DNA from: Nyssa sinensis
Lineage: Eukaryota; Streptophyta; Magnoliopsida; Cornales; Nyssaceae
Reading direction: 5' to 3'
DNA length: 64,000 nt
Assembly: GCA_008638375.1 (NCBI GenBank)
Contig: CM018038.1
Span: forward strand, 31,222,753-31,286,752
In this document: positions 11,372 through 22,838 of the stretch, piece by piece
How positions within the stretch are numbered: position 1 is the first letter of the stretch
Layout: each line of letters opens with the position of its first letter
The notes under the pieces: model-generated
The model's input: the letters and a program-made list of their open reading frames with translations, nothing else
Database searches by the model: none
What the model was told of the DNA's origin: nothing
Made by a program: the position numbers and the translations under genes

Positions 11372-14300
11372 TGTAATACCCCGACCCAAATGTAACTAAG
11401 TGAAGTAATGTAAATACTGAACTATTAGGGTGAATGTGCCTTACGGGCTAAGTTACTTGCCAGAAATGAATCTGTAGAAGACATTGTTAGGGTTTGTTTT
11501 TTGAGATTAATCTATAGTCCGGTTTGAGCTTTGAAAAGCCCCAAGTATTCGAATAACACCCATACGGGCGATGAATGTATATGAACACGTACATACATAA
11601 GGGTATATATATATATGTATATAAGTGACAAGTATATATATATATATATATCATAAGTATACATATATATATATAAAGTGTGTGTAGTATATAGGTGTAT
11701 GTGCGTGCGTGTAATGTGTGTATATATATATAGTATGTGTGTGAACAATGTGTGTGATACATATATATGTTACGTATGTGCAGTAGAATGTGTGTATGTG
11801 TGATATATATACATGGTGTGTGTGTGTGTATGAGGCTTATATATCCCCATGCATGGCAGTGTATGTTTAGAAAAGAAACAAAGAGAAGAAGAAGAAGAAG
11901 AAGAAGAAGAAGAAGAAGAAGAAGAAGAAGAAAATGAAGGAAAGAAAGGAAAGGCAAGAGGCCAAGTGTTGTAGCTAAAAGGTAAGTCTTTTCTAAAAAT
12001 TCTTCCAAGTGTGAATTAGTTTTGATAGCCTAGAAGATATATATATATATATATATGCTTTATAATTATAGATATGGCTTAAGGGAATGAAATAGGATCA
12101 AATAGACCCAAGAAAAACTAAGAAAGATTAGAAATCACCATTGATGAAACTTCAAGTTTCAAACCTGAACCAACTAACGCAAAACCCCATTCCATTGCTT
12201 AGGACTTCGAATAGATCTCACAAGGGTTGTAAAAACCCTAGACTGCGACCAAAAAGCTTAAAGGAAAGTCCTCAACTTTCAAGTTACAAGTCACGGCTAA
12301 CAAACCCAAACACCCTACATGAACACTAAACCCAAACACCCTAAATGAACACCAAACCCCATTTTTGTGATTGAGGTTAAAACCCCCATGAATAGACAAG
12401 AACAACAAGCCAAACCCCATCCATTTTGGTTAAGAAATGGCTATGTATAAACCCAAAAACTGTGGGGAGAATAAAGCTTCAACCAACCTTTATAGGCCAC
12501 CTCAATGGCCCAAACCAATGCCAAAATGATCCCTATAATCTTAGGAGTCCATAGGACTTGAAAACAGGTGAAATTGAGTTCTAAAACTCCACGAAATAGA
12601 GAAAGTGTGAAACCTGCAACTAGGGCAACCAGGGGAGGTCGAGGGAGGAAGACGATGAACAGTAAAACAGGACGACGTCGTTTTGAGTTTGTTTTAAGTA
12701 GAACTACATCGTTTTGATGTGTTGGTTTTAAATTAAAGTCTGATTCAGACTGTTTGGTAACAAGTGTAGGAAATTGATTTAATAAACATGTTTAGAACAG
12801 GGATAGCCTATCCTTGGTTAGACCCCTTATTCGTTGTTTGGCCTAAGGAAATTTAGAAAATAAAAGGGGTTGTTGCCCCTAAGGATCGAACTCATGACCG
12901 TACGCGTGTGGGAACTTATACTCCACACGCGGACCACTGTGCCGCTGAGGCACATGTGTTAACCTTTTATCAAATATAATATATAATATTATATTAAATA
13001 ATTAAATTAAATTAATTATTGTAATTAATCTCGTTACCTAAATAAATTAAAAGGATAATGTATTCTTATTATTTAGGGCATTCTAAACCCAATAGTGATG
13101 TCTATTTTACGAGATAGGTTCCCGAAAAATTAAGACACTTAAAAATGTAAAATTTTCATTTTGCCCTTAGTGATGTCCAAAGCCAAATTGAAGTCCGTAA
13201 AAGCCTAAATCGATTTTCTTCGATGTTCCAGACTCAATAGAAGAGTATATTTTTTACCAAATAAGACACTTATGATGTTGATATGTATAATGGACTAATT
13301 CTAGAAATTAGGCTACACGTAGTATTAAACTGAGAACTGTTTACTGATTAATAGAGATTTCAAAAGGGAAAGGAAAAGTGATCTAACTACTAAAAGTGAA
13401 CAAACAATGTTAGAAGGTAAGTAAAACCTGATCTCTTACATGTGGTATTCTCAGCTATGTTATTCCTTTTACTGCCAAATTTGTATTCTTATATGTACCA
13501 AATGTTATTAATTTCACAATTTCATGCTTGTTCTATCTTGGGGAAATTATTGAGAATTTGACTGCTATATCTTGATCATAAATGTTTGTACACTTTGTAC
13601 CATGCCTTGAAAGGCCAACCGTTATGTTCTCATTATTGAGAAGAATGATATTCCACATATATGTACACTCTTCGTGGAATTATGATGGTAATGATATATT
13701 ATGAATATCATGAGTCGTGCTCAATCACAACATCTATCTGATGCTTTTACTGAGTTAAGAAGACCTACGGGTCAAAGTTCGTAAGGACATATGGCAGTCC
13801 TTAAGGACATATGGCATTGTATATGCAATAACTAAGGGTATGTCGGGCCCTAAAAGACAAAGGGTGTGCCAAGCCCTGAACAGAATGTGCATCAAAATGT
13901 TTGAATGATCATATTTTTCCTATGAATGATCATATGTTTGAAATCTTATCTATTGACTTACGATTGATTGATTATTTATTGATTGTGGCAGTATGACTAT
14001 TGTTTGACTAGATCCCTATTGATGATTTCATATACTTGTATCATTGATGTTCACTTTTTCTTGATTGGCTATTATGATCTCCTATTTTTTGACTGGCTAT
14101 TATGTTATCATATTCTTGCTTGTCTTGGATTATGTTCTTTTCTATATTAACCCTAACCCATGGCAAAGTAAAGAGAATTTACTTACTGAACTAAGTAAGC
14201 TCATTTAGACTTACATATTTGTTTTAGGAAGGGACACTGCAAGTAGACAGTAGGAGCTTGCAAGTAATAGATGACATTTTGATAAATGTAATAGGGAATG

Positions 14301-14519
14301 ATCAGTACGGTTTTAGCTCTCTCATGTATTCAAACCTTAGGGGTGAAGTAAATGTTTGGATCCATAAAAAAATTATTATTATGACTTCCGCTATATAAAT
14401 GTTTAATTGTTTAAATTTTACATTATTATCATTGATCCAGTTAAAAGAAAACATAGGGACGGCCAGAGGGTCGGCCCCGCGATCCTAAATCTGCATAGGA
14501 TAGGTTTCGAGTCTTAACA
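11372..14519 (+). mobile_element. Solo LTR (family 2), 3148 bp, nested in the Mutator-like MITE
   Basis: It starts TGTAATACCCCGACCC and ends TTTCGAGTCTTAACA. Its flanks share AATT (11368-11371 and 14520-14523), one base short of a 5-bp duplication. Removing it rejoins the MITE arm CCTCCTATCAATTTTTTG, which mirrors the opposite arm, so the insertion point is independently supported. The TGTAAnACCCCGACCC start is shared with the LTR at 29422-33074. A block of TA/TG and GAA microsatellites follows the start, as in other family 2 members. There is no open protein frame. Confidence 0.82.
11605..11935. repeat. Microsatellite cluster: TA/TG tracts and a (GAA)n tract
   Basis: Alternating TATATA and TGTGTG runs fill 11605-11835. 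A (GAA)n run of about 15 units follows at about 11886-11932. On the minus strand the two create artefactual open frames full of Tyr/Ile/His and Leu. Confidence 0.95.
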
Positions 14520-15206
14520 AATTTTTTGTTTCAAAATGACAAAACTGCCACTTTTATTTTTGCATTTTTTAAAATTTTGACCAATTTTTTCTAACTTTTT
14601 TTAAATATTTTTTTATTTTTTATTTTTTATTGAAAAAAATTTAAGATAAATAAATTATTTTTATTTTAAATAAAAATAAATTTAATATTTTATCAATATT
14701 TATTTGAAAAATGAAAAAATAATTGGTTAAAATTTTAAAAATTGAAAAAAGAAATATAAATGGGGTAATTTTGTCATTTTGAAGAAAAAAATTGATAGGA
14801 GGGAGGTATCTATATATTTTCAAGTAAAATAGAGGAGGTCAGTGTAATTTCAAAAATCTTAGGGAGGTAAGTATAATTGTCATAAACCTCAAGGGAGCTC
14901 AATGTAATTTACCGTTTATATTTTTATATGTGTACAAGGATGTACACAAAACTAGAGATATTGCACTCTTTTGACCCATGAAGATTTGGTACGGTAACAT
15001 TACTTTTGATTTGATGTATGTTGATAAAACCTTGGAAATGATAAATGGAATGATGTGGGATGAATGTATGTGTTATGAAAACTTCAAGTGAGAATATGTT
15101 AATCATAGGGTAGTTTAAATGAACTGGGTTACTACACGTTTGACCTTATCTTGCAAGGTCACCCCCAGGTCTTTGGGGCCAGGGCATGACAACTCTCTAA
15201 AGAAAG

Positions 15207-15736
15207 TTGAATCTACACCTATCTCTATTAAGTAAGTTTTTAATGGAGAATGTGGTTTGTAAAAACAGCCATTTTGATGAAATTTCAAATCTCATGTGCT
15301 ACCTTCTCTACTATTTTGAGGAAAACATTTCCCAATGTCTTCCTTATACTATGATTTTTGAAATGAAGGAAACGATCAAGATATCTAAATTCGAGAAAGC
15401 ACTACCATTCGGGGCCCTTCTCATTATTATGTTTGAACATTTTGGGGTTGAAGTTGGTGATAAGGAAACCATGAAACTCAAGGGTCCATTCAACCAAACC
15501 TCAGTTACTTGAATAAGGTCAAAATAGAAAAAAGTTGTAGTAAAAGGTTCGGATAAAGAACAAGGAAGTGAAGAAGAAAAGAGTGGTGATGAAGAAGATG
15601 GTAATGAGATGGACATTGAAGGTCATAAGGCCATTCCTGGTTCCTCTCAAGATATCCGCTCTAAAACCTATGATGATTTCTTTCGAAAGGTCAACACAGT
15701 CATGGAAGAGCAATCCTCTGTGAATTGAAGGCAAAC
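15207..15736 (+). pseudogene. Putative plant transposon protein (PF20167-like) fragment
   Basis: The reading frame has the pattern of the putative plant transposon protein domain found in many plant retroelements: NSHFDEISNLMCYLLYYF, then LPYTMIFEMKETIKISKFEK, LPFGALLIIMFEHFGVEV and LKGPFNQTS. After one stop codon the same frame continues with an acidic, lysine-rich tail (KEQGSEEEKSGDEEDGNEMD) and TYDDFFRKVNTVMEEQS before a further stop. The N-terminal half is missing, and family 1 LTR insertion lies immediately upstream. The domain's biochemical role is not known to me. The family assignment is by recognition, not by search. Confidence 0.65.
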
Positions 15737-17250
15737 ATTTCCACTATAAAGGTGGACATCTTCAGTATGAAGACCTCAGTTTAAGACCTCTAAGCCATGA
15801 TGCACGCCTTTCATGCTCATTTTCACATTAGTGGAACCTCCTTTCCACCTTGACTCCTTGATATTCACATCCTTAGTTTCTAGGACAATCAACCTCATTT
15901 AGACATGACCACATCTTTTGTTGTTATTTTCTTTAGGTTGGGTATTGTCTATACTACTTTTAAGTGAACTTTCGTTATTTGTAATGATCAATTAACTCTT
16001 GGTTTTATTATGGCTATGTATGCTTTTAACCTCTGATAATATTTGACCATTTTCCTCTAATGGTGTTTATTTCTTCTATAGGAATATGTTTAGGGAGAGC
16101 ATATTTCTTCCTTTTTCTAATGAATAAGGGGGAGAAATATCTTAAATTTAATTGTTTGGACAATGTTGAATGGATTGATTGATGTGTATTTTGAGAATAT
16201 AACTTTTCTTATTGGATTATATAGACCATACACATATGGGGAATAGTTCAAACCTTGATGTTCATTATAAAAAAGGTTATCACTCCCAACTCATACATAC
16301 ACTATAAAAAAGGGGGAAGAATATTAAGGACATATGTTTCAATAATGTTGTTTTGAATAAAGTTTGTGTTGAAACCCTTAAAAAGTACAAATGTGGGCTT
16401 TGAAGAATAAGCTTGTAAAATACATGAACCTATTCAGTGAAAAAATAGTGGCTATAAGTAGGCGGCTTTGGGTGCGGACTTGGAGGTGGATGCCCGCCTC
16501 TCTTTAAGAGGAGGTCCACTTGGTTTATTCGAACGACCGCCATTCGATAAAATATTCATCTACACTTATTCTAGTAGCCATTATCAAGAGGACTTGAGAC
16601 TAGCTCTCATACTAGACGTTCACTATGACTCTTAGAAGGAATCCAAAACAACACATAAAGGAATTCTAGTAATCAAGATCAAGCAGATTTGGGATTGGAC
16701 GTCTGGCTTCCCCTTAGGGGAGGACCACCAATGGCCCTCCGAACATCCGTAGGGTTTATGGATTCAAATGGCATCTTTCCAGTGACCAATGTTCTACGGA
16801 CTTGGGAATCGTCTTTGAGATCAAACGTCTGCCCAGTCACATAGAAAAACCTCAAGAAATTCAAGCACTATTTTTAAAAGCTTCACCCAAATGGCTTTGG
16901 GTTTGGATCTGGGCATCCGCCACGTGTAAGTGAAGGTTATCAAGGTTCTAAAGGACTCAAAAATATTAGATGTGCACGATCAGCTCTGATACGGGCTATA
17001 GGACTGGACGTCCGCCAGTACAGTAAAATTAGCCATTATAGTAGAGTTAACTATCCATTGCTTCTTTTAGCTCACTCCAGTTCCTTCCTCACCTTTTAGG
17101 TGTACTAAGTAAGAAAAATCTAGGACAAGTCACCATTGAGCTACATGGAAAGAAAGTAAAAAAAGAAGGGTATTTTAGAAGTTGGAAACATCTAGAGTTA
17201 GACTTGCTACTATACAACAAAGGTAAGAAAAAATGTAGACAAGCTATGAT
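15737..17250 (+). other. Non-coding 3' part of the same retroelement remnant, with polypurine tracts and a possible 3' LTR
   Basis: Two purine tracts ending in GGGGGAGAAATAT (about 16130) and AAGGGGGAAGAATATT (about 16310) resemble the polypurine tract that precedes a 3' LTR. The following 0.9 kb contains related GC-rich motifs. GGCTTTGGGTGCGGACTTGG with GGATGCCCGCC lies near 16470, GGCTTTGGGTTTGGATCTGG with GCATCCGCC near 16890, and GGACGTCCGCC near 17008. These would suit an LTR, but I could not find a matching 5' copy or a target duplication. Confidence 0.4.
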
Positions 17251-18876
17251 GTTAATGGATGATATGTGACAGGAATTTGAGTCGCAATAATGATACTATC
17301 AAAGGAAACTTGATGTGAATTATTGATCAGATGAAATGCAAATGCAGTGTTGTAAACTCATAATACAACGAAGCTTCCATATGAAAAAATAAAATTTTGA
17401 AAGATTCAGTAGATATGTACCTTAATTATTACTATTGAAATAAAATTTTATATTGCATTTCATTCGATTTTGAAGGTCTTTTGTTGGTCGTGTTCTAAAT
17501 TTCGCAAAAGGTGTGATTTAGAATGTGACAAATGGGGCCTTCCCTTTTGTTGGCGTCAAAAAAGAAATAATCTAAAAAGAAAATAATGAATAAAAGAAGA
17601 AAGGAATGGTTTGGGGATATTTATTTCCATGTTGATGTTGATAATACACATTCCATAAATTTAATTAAATTAGCAAATTATGAGACTTTAAAGTCGTATC
17701 TTGAAGATTCGTTTATCAGTTTAAAGTAACGACAACTAATTACAATCTTAATCAAGCGGGTCATTTTCAAAATGTGCCTTTAAAAGCGCATTTTGAAAAT
17801 GTATTTTTGTAAAAAAAATTATTTCAAAAGTGCATTTTAAAGATACACTTTTTAAAAATACATGAGTCTAAAAAAAAATAAGTTTAAAAATTCTTGGATC
17901 AAGTTAATAAATTTCATAAGTATACAGGCCGGGTAAAACATTCTTGGTAGTTCATTTAACTTGCTTAATTGGTTTGACAGAACTTTCAATGTTAAACAAG
18001 ATAAACACTGGTCTCGCCCCAAACCCACACATGTAGACAAAGAAAAGGTTAAAAAAAACTGATAACATGTCACTTTTTTTTAAACACTTTGCTTTTCTGT
18101 TTGTTTTTATAAAAATTTTTAACATAATATTTGATGAGATTTTTAAAAGAATTTCTCTAAATGGACAATCGACGGTGGACATTAAAATTTTGTGATGGAA
18201 AGTGGTTGGTTCTAAATTAGGTAGGTGAAATCTCTTTTTATTCATGTACGTCTTATAAACACAATGTGCAATGTATACAATTACATATATATATATATAT
18301 ATCATGTGACTATTTAGTTTTAACAAAAAAAATAAAAAATTAAAAAGCACACGTACATTGCATATGCGGCAAATTATGGTTGTGACATGTACATGAATAG
18401 GAAGAGGTTCCTGCTACCTAATTTGGAGTTAAGCATTATCCTTTTGAAACAACCTTATCATATCTGATCAATCGACTGGTCAATATTTCTCCAATTATGT
18501 CAAAGTCATATATTCAACAACTAACCCTTAAATATGAGTCTAACAGACACGTACTAAAATTTCAATGCCAAAATCATTTTTGAAAAGACTGATAATAAAA
18601 ATTTAAATTCAAATAAATATAGAAAAATACTCTAATTTTAAAAATTAAATAAATTATAATATGGTAAATAAGTGATGATATGAAATTTATAAGAAATGAG
18701 CACATTAAGACTTTAATTTTTGTCGCTACCGATAAAAAAATACACGTTACATGCCATTTTTTTCTGAGCGTCCCAAATATGTGAATTTTATTTTGTCAAA
18801 GTATGTAAATGCTTATTTGGGGTTTTTGACATATGATAAAAATTTGATTCTAAATAATCAATTGAGTAGAAATTAT
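17251..18876. other. AT-rich region without a recognisable gene
   Basis: The stretch includes a short cluster of related words (GCATTTTGAAAATG and TGCATTTTAAAG, 17765-17850) and a (TA)n run near 18283-18302. No coding exon or element ends are convincing. Confidence 0.5.
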
Positions 18877-19285
18877 TATTGAGAATTAATTTTGAATAAT
18901 GAGTTGGCTCAAAAAAGTGTTTTGTATGTAAGACATGTCCCATATGTGTATGTGTGGCCCACATGGTGTAGTGGTATAAAAGCCAGAAAGTGGGTTTGAG
19001 CATTTTTTAAAAACTGTCAATTAGTGGTGCTGGAAAGTTGTTTCCAACTATCTCATTTTGATGGGTAAGTGGGATGTAATGGTAATTGCAAATTAGAAAC
19101 TGGTTCCCTTTTTATCAATGAAAGTTGAACAACTCGTATCAGTTTGTGTGCGTAGTGAGAAGTGTAGATAGATAAATCAGTTCCTACTTCTATAGGCAAA
19201 CTCATTGATCAAGGTAATGAGTGGTTGTGAAATTCATGGAAGCTCAAGGTCTTTCTCTTTTTCTGCAGAAAGTTAAATTCTTACA
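18877..19285 (+). mobile_element. 5' LTR of an old copia element
   Basis: The segment ends GCAGAAAGTTAAATTCTTACA and is followed by a tRNA-Met-type primer site. Its last 80 bp (from GATCAAGGTAATGAGTGGTT) match 42976-43063. The 5' edge at TATTGAGAATTAATTTTG is an estimate, assuming the usual TG has mutated to TA. A TATA-like TATAAAAGCC lies at about 18974. Both LTR edges have lost any recognisable target duplication. Confidence 0.7.
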
Positions 19286-19287
19286 TG

Positions 19288-19299
19288 TGGTATTAGAGC
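19288..19299 (+). other. Copia primer binding site
   Basis: TGGTATTAGAGC differs by one base from TGGTATCAGAGC, the complement of the initiator tRNA-Met 3' end that copia elements use to prime minus-strand synthesis. It starts two bases after the LTR end. Confidence 0.85.
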
Positions 19300-19735
19300 T
19301 TATAGTTGGGAGCTTTTATGATTTTATGACTCCCTAACGGATGGAATCACAGTGGAGTCTCTAACTCCCTTTCAAATTCTGGTTTTGTACAAATTTGGGA
19401 GCTTTTATGATTTTTCATTACATAAAGATTCTTTAACTCCTTAACCGTTGGAATAAAAGGGGGTCTTTGACTCCTATGAAAATAATGGATTATAATGGAA
19501 GTTTCTAACTCCTTTATGAATTTCTTATTACGGTGGAGTTTCTTAGTCCTTTATGAATTTGAGAGTCTCCAACTCTCACAATTACAGTGCGAGTTTCCAG
19601 TTCCTTTAAAAATCCCAGGGTTTTTGACCATATTATTATGAATTCTAAATTTAATTGAGAACTATTTGGATGGCAGGAGAGTTTCAACACTTTAAAGTAA
19701 CTGATTTACAATATCCAAGCATGTACTAGATTATA
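19300..19735 (+). pseudogene. Copia leader and truncated start of gag
   Basis: The leader holds several degenerate direct repeats of GGGAGCTTTTATGATTTT and GAGT(C/T)TCTAACTCC. An ATG at 19670 begins MAGEFQHFKVTDLQYPSMY and then stops. This resembles the start of a copia gag. The frame is cut a few bases later by a T-run and by foreign sequence, and later gag/pol parts reappear at about 42205. Confidence 0.55.
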
Positions 19736-19841
19736 CTTTTTTTTTTTTTTTTCGAAAAAAGTTTATTAAACTTCTACACGAAACTTTTGAACAAGAAGAC
19801 ATAATGTATGGCATGCTTGATGTGGGGATATTCTCCATATT
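19736..19841. other. T-run and unidentified segment before the SINE
   Basis: About 15 T residues lead into a non-coding stretch that forms the SINE target. It may be the tail of a minus-strand retroposed copy, but I could not identify a body. Confidence 0.3.
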
Positions 19842-19851
19842 ATGTAAAGCA

Positions 19852-20053
19852 ACAACTCCAAAGCGGTGGTAGATAGTAATTAAGGGACTTGTCTCCAAAG
19901 GTCGTCAAGTCGAAATTCAACGGATGTCACTTTTTCTTGGGGCCAGTCCATACGGGATACTATCCCGGCTTTAATTAGGCCCCCCGCTAGTGAACGGTGG
20001 ATTAGTCCCCGGATTAGTCGGTCCAAAGAGTCGGATATTGAGTTATAAAAAAA
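19852..20053 (+). mobile_element. tRNA-derived SINE, about 200 bp, with 10-bp target duplication
   Basis: The unit is flanked by the perfect 10-bp repeat ATGTAAAGCA (19842-19851 and 20054-20063) and ends in an A-rich tail TTATAAAAAAA. Near its start it has RNA polymerase III promoter-like blocks: an A-box-like TAGATAGTAATTAAGGG and, about 40 bp later, a B-box-like AAGTCGAAATTC. The body (TCTTGGGGCCAGTCC, GGATTAGTCGGTCC) resembles plant tRNA-derived SINEs. Length, tail, promoter blocks and target duplication all agree. Confidence 0.82.
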
Positions 20054-20063
20054 ATGTAAAGCA

Positions 20064-20289
20064 GGAATGCAATTGACTTAGTTAAGCTTTAAAATCCATC
20101 TAAAAGTTTATTGATCGGTTCACCCTTTGACGTCAACATGACATGATGAAGATAATTGAAAGTAGAAATTTTACATATTAGAAATTTTTTATTAATGGAG
20201 GGCAAATTAATCATTGACCTATATAATGCATAATAGTTTTCATGATTGGTAACTTCTCATGAGATTACAAATAACAAAGGCATGCTGGA
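20064..20289. other. Short remnant between the SINE and the next LTR
   Basis: AT-rich, non-coding. Probably part of the older copia internal region or an insert within it. Confidence 0.3.
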
Positions 20290-20294
20290 ATAGA

Positions 20295-22254
20295 TGTAAC
20301 GTTTCATAAAATTGAAAAATACATAAAAATAAATAAATAATGAATAATATTACTTTTGCATGATAATAAACCTCACAAACATAATAATGAGATGGAGAGA
20401 ATTTAAACAACGTAATATGGAGTAATAATACAAGGGTGATAAATGAAAAATAGTAAAAATAAGAAAAAGGCGTAAGGTTTTCTAGCATTTGTTCAACAAA
20501 TAGACTGTTCGTTCGAACGAACACTAGAGAGTCTACTGTAAATTTTGTTTGATATTCGTTCGACCTTCATTTGAAAGAACGTAAGACAGAACACTTTAAG
20601 CGCGGGCTGAAAGGCCAGTTTTGGTCAAATTCCACTTTCCCTTCTCTTCCAAACTCTCTTTAGACAAGAGAAAAGTTAGGGTTAGGAAATTTCTTGGACT
20701 TTCATGAATCTTCAAGTATGGTAAACATATCACACCATAAGGATTCAAGTATAAGAAGAATTTCTACCGATTGAAAGGTTAGAATTTCAAGATTTCTCTA
20801 AGAACACAAGGTAAAATTTAGGGCTTTTTATTTATTTTTCAAATTTCTTGAAATTCTTTGTAGATATAGCTTTGTTAAGTAAAATAAATGGTGTAAATCA
20901 TTTCTTAGGTTTTGGGGCCAAGGATTGAAGCTTGAAATTGGGATATCTCTCTCTACATACAAATCCACACTTGTTTTGAGGTAGGGATTGTAACATTGGT
21001 TGAGAGTTAGGTGTTTACATGGATACATTGAACATCTTATTTAATTCTATGTCTTGCATTATGGGTGTCATTATTCATGTTCATATGTGCTATGCTTTGG
21101 GAAATAATAGAAGTATGAAATGTCATGCATTGAAATGATCTTGACATATACATGTTGATGATTGAGAAAAATGTTGAATGTCATAAATGAATTGTTAATG
21201 GCTATAGGTTGTATGGTCATTGCTATGTTCTTGTGATAATTAATAAGGTGATATGAACCTTGGGTATGCTAATGAATAAAGTGAAAAATATTGATGAATG
21301 ATAAAATATGAAAATGAAAATGGAGAATGGAAATTTGGATAATTAATCCGTAGAATAAGTTAAGGGACAAGAAAGAGTATCACGTTGTGAGGCCGCATTA
21401 GAGACCGGGAATATTTTGTGATGGGGATTATGTCTCCCTTTGGCTGCGAATCGTAACCCTGCGCGGGTGGTAGTACATAGCCAACGAGTGAGTAGCTCTT
21501 GAAATATTAGGCTTTTTCGTGAGCCATTAGGTGAATTGACGAGGTGATTTTATTTAAATGAGAGTACTAACATGAGGTTGGAATGGTAATTTATATTATA
21601 TGCATTTAATTGTATTTATGTGATGATTCTCCCTTTACTTATTGTTATGTTTTCTAGTGGTTGGATTGATTGTTTGTATTGTTAGGGGTATGACGAATTA
21701 CCTATTGATATGTATGCATGTTGGTTGAACACTTGTATTAACACTTCACATCTCACATGGCTACACTTTGCACTGCCTTAACTTTCCCTATTTTAGAATC
21801 TTTATTGGGGTTGTTATTCTGACCTCTACCAAATGTAGGTAACGACAAGGAGCTAGCGCCTTAATGACATTGACTAGAAGGACACTTTCTTTTGGACTCT
21901 TTTGTTGATTTTGAAATGTACTTAAATTCACAACTCTATTTTGTTCTTTTGTTATTTTGGGAATGTAAAAGGGCCTGTGGTCTTTATATATTAATGTGAA
22001 GGCTCGAAAGCCTCAACAAAACTAGTATTCTTTTGACTTAGAAATAACAATCACAAGATGAATACACTTTTAGAATTTTGTATGGAAACCTTGTTGAGTT
22101 ATAGGTATGGAATGTGAATGAATATTTATGTTATGAAAAACTCAAGTGAGAATATGCATATCATAGGGTGGTTTGAGATATACTGGAATTATTTATTAGG
22201 TTTGACCTTGATTTACAAGGTTACCCATGGGTTTTTGGAGCCTGGGGCGTGACA
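20295..22254 (+). mobile_element. Solo LTR (family 1), 1960 bp, intact ends
   Basis: It starts TGTAACGTTTCATAAAATTG and ends GCCTGGGGCGTGACA. A perfect 5-bp duplication ATAGA flanks it (20290-20294 and 22255-22259). It contains the family's GTTCGTTCGAACGAAC palindrome (20508-20523), the GCGCGGGTGGTAG box (about 21460) and a GGAGCTAGCGCCTTAATGACA segment. It carries no primer site, polypurine tract or protein frame. This is the cleanest reference copy of the family in the window. Confidence 0.93.
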
Positions 22255-22295
22255 ATAGAAGTGTCAAGATTTCCTTATAATTTAAATATACATAT

Positions 22296-22760
22296 TGATA
22301 TACTATAAATTGACTACAGTACTTAGAAACATGACACGTGTTCACAAGAAGTTCTTTAGTATACAGATCATAAGGGTGATTACTCCTTTGATCTATTAGC
22401 ATAAAAAATACAAAGATAAGACGTTCCGAGTTGGTTACGCCGCCTTTTATGGGCTACCAACCTCAGAATAGGGAAATAAAATCCTACATGGAAACTACTA
22501 TCTACGGATATCTTCTAATCCCTACTTTCACGGCTCCTAATCCTACTAAACTAAGGAAAGCTACAGCCTATAAATAAGGTCATAAGGTACGTTTTTAAGT
22601 CATGTTCAATTTTTCTCTTAAATTACTATCTTTATTTCTCCACTAACTTTATCATCGAAGTAAGTACGTACCACCAGAACCTTCCCGGTGGCCCCTGACC
22701 TCAAGTTCTTGATAGGCAATTTAAGAGAAAAAACTTTCAGATCAGAATAGTGCAACATCA
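22296..22760 (+). repeat. 5' LTR of the Tat-like element
   Basis: 465 bp from TGATATACTATAAATTGAC to TGCAACATCA. It matches the 3' LTR throughout (for example AAGTTCTTTAGTATACAGAT and TTATTTCTCCACTAACTTTA). A TATA-like CCTATAAATAAGG at about 22567 is a plausible transcription signal. Confidence 0.93.
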
Positions 22761-22763
22761 ATT

Positions 22764-22782
22764 TGGCAGCATCTGTGGGAAC
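22764..22782 (+). other. Primer binding site of the Tat-like element
   Basis: TGGCAGCATCTGTGGGAAC lies three bases after the LTR end. It resembles the TGGCGCC-CTGTGGGAA sites of related plant gypsy elements, with the CG positions mutated. Confidence 0.7.
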
Positions 22783-22838
22783 GACTATCGTTTTCACTAT
22801 TTTACGTTAGAAACTAAGCTTGTTTTCTTGAAAAACTA

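Larger units (their letters stand above)
11242..14914. mobile_element. Mutator-like MITE with 9-bp target duplication, split by a solo LTR
   Basis: The left terminal region GGGTAAATTACATTGACCTC is mirrored at the right end as ATGTAATTTACCG. The inverted similarity continues inward for over 100 bp (ACCTCC...GGTTTATGACAATTA in both arms, then CTCCTATCAATTTT). The flanks are a perfect 9-bp repeat TTTATATTT at 11233-11241 and 14915-14923. Long inverted repeats plus 9-bp duplications indicate the Mutator superfamily. Without the nested LTR (11372-14519) the element is about 520 bp and non-coding. Confidence 0.87.
6961..15191 (+). mobile_element. Solo LTR (family 1), split by two nested insertions
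   Basis: The left end is TGTAACATTTCATAAATTTAG and the right end is CAGGGCATGACA. They are flanked by a perfect 5-bp duplication ACTCT at 6956-6960 and 15192-15196. The left part (6961-8432) and the part at 10371-11241 match consecutive segments of the two intact family members at 8433-10370 and 20295-22254. These include the palindromic TTCGTTCGAACG motifs near 7160-7300 and the AACCCAGCGCGGGTAG box near 10690. The closing segment resumes after 14923. Without the inserts the LTR is about 2.6 kb. No internal retrotransposon genes lie between its ends, so recombination between two LTRs has probably removed them. Confidence 0.87.

Noticed and set aside
11487..12008. 173-residue minus-strand open frame rich in Leu, Tyr, Ile and His
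   Set aside because: It is a translation of the GAA and TA/TG microsatellites inside a nested LTR.
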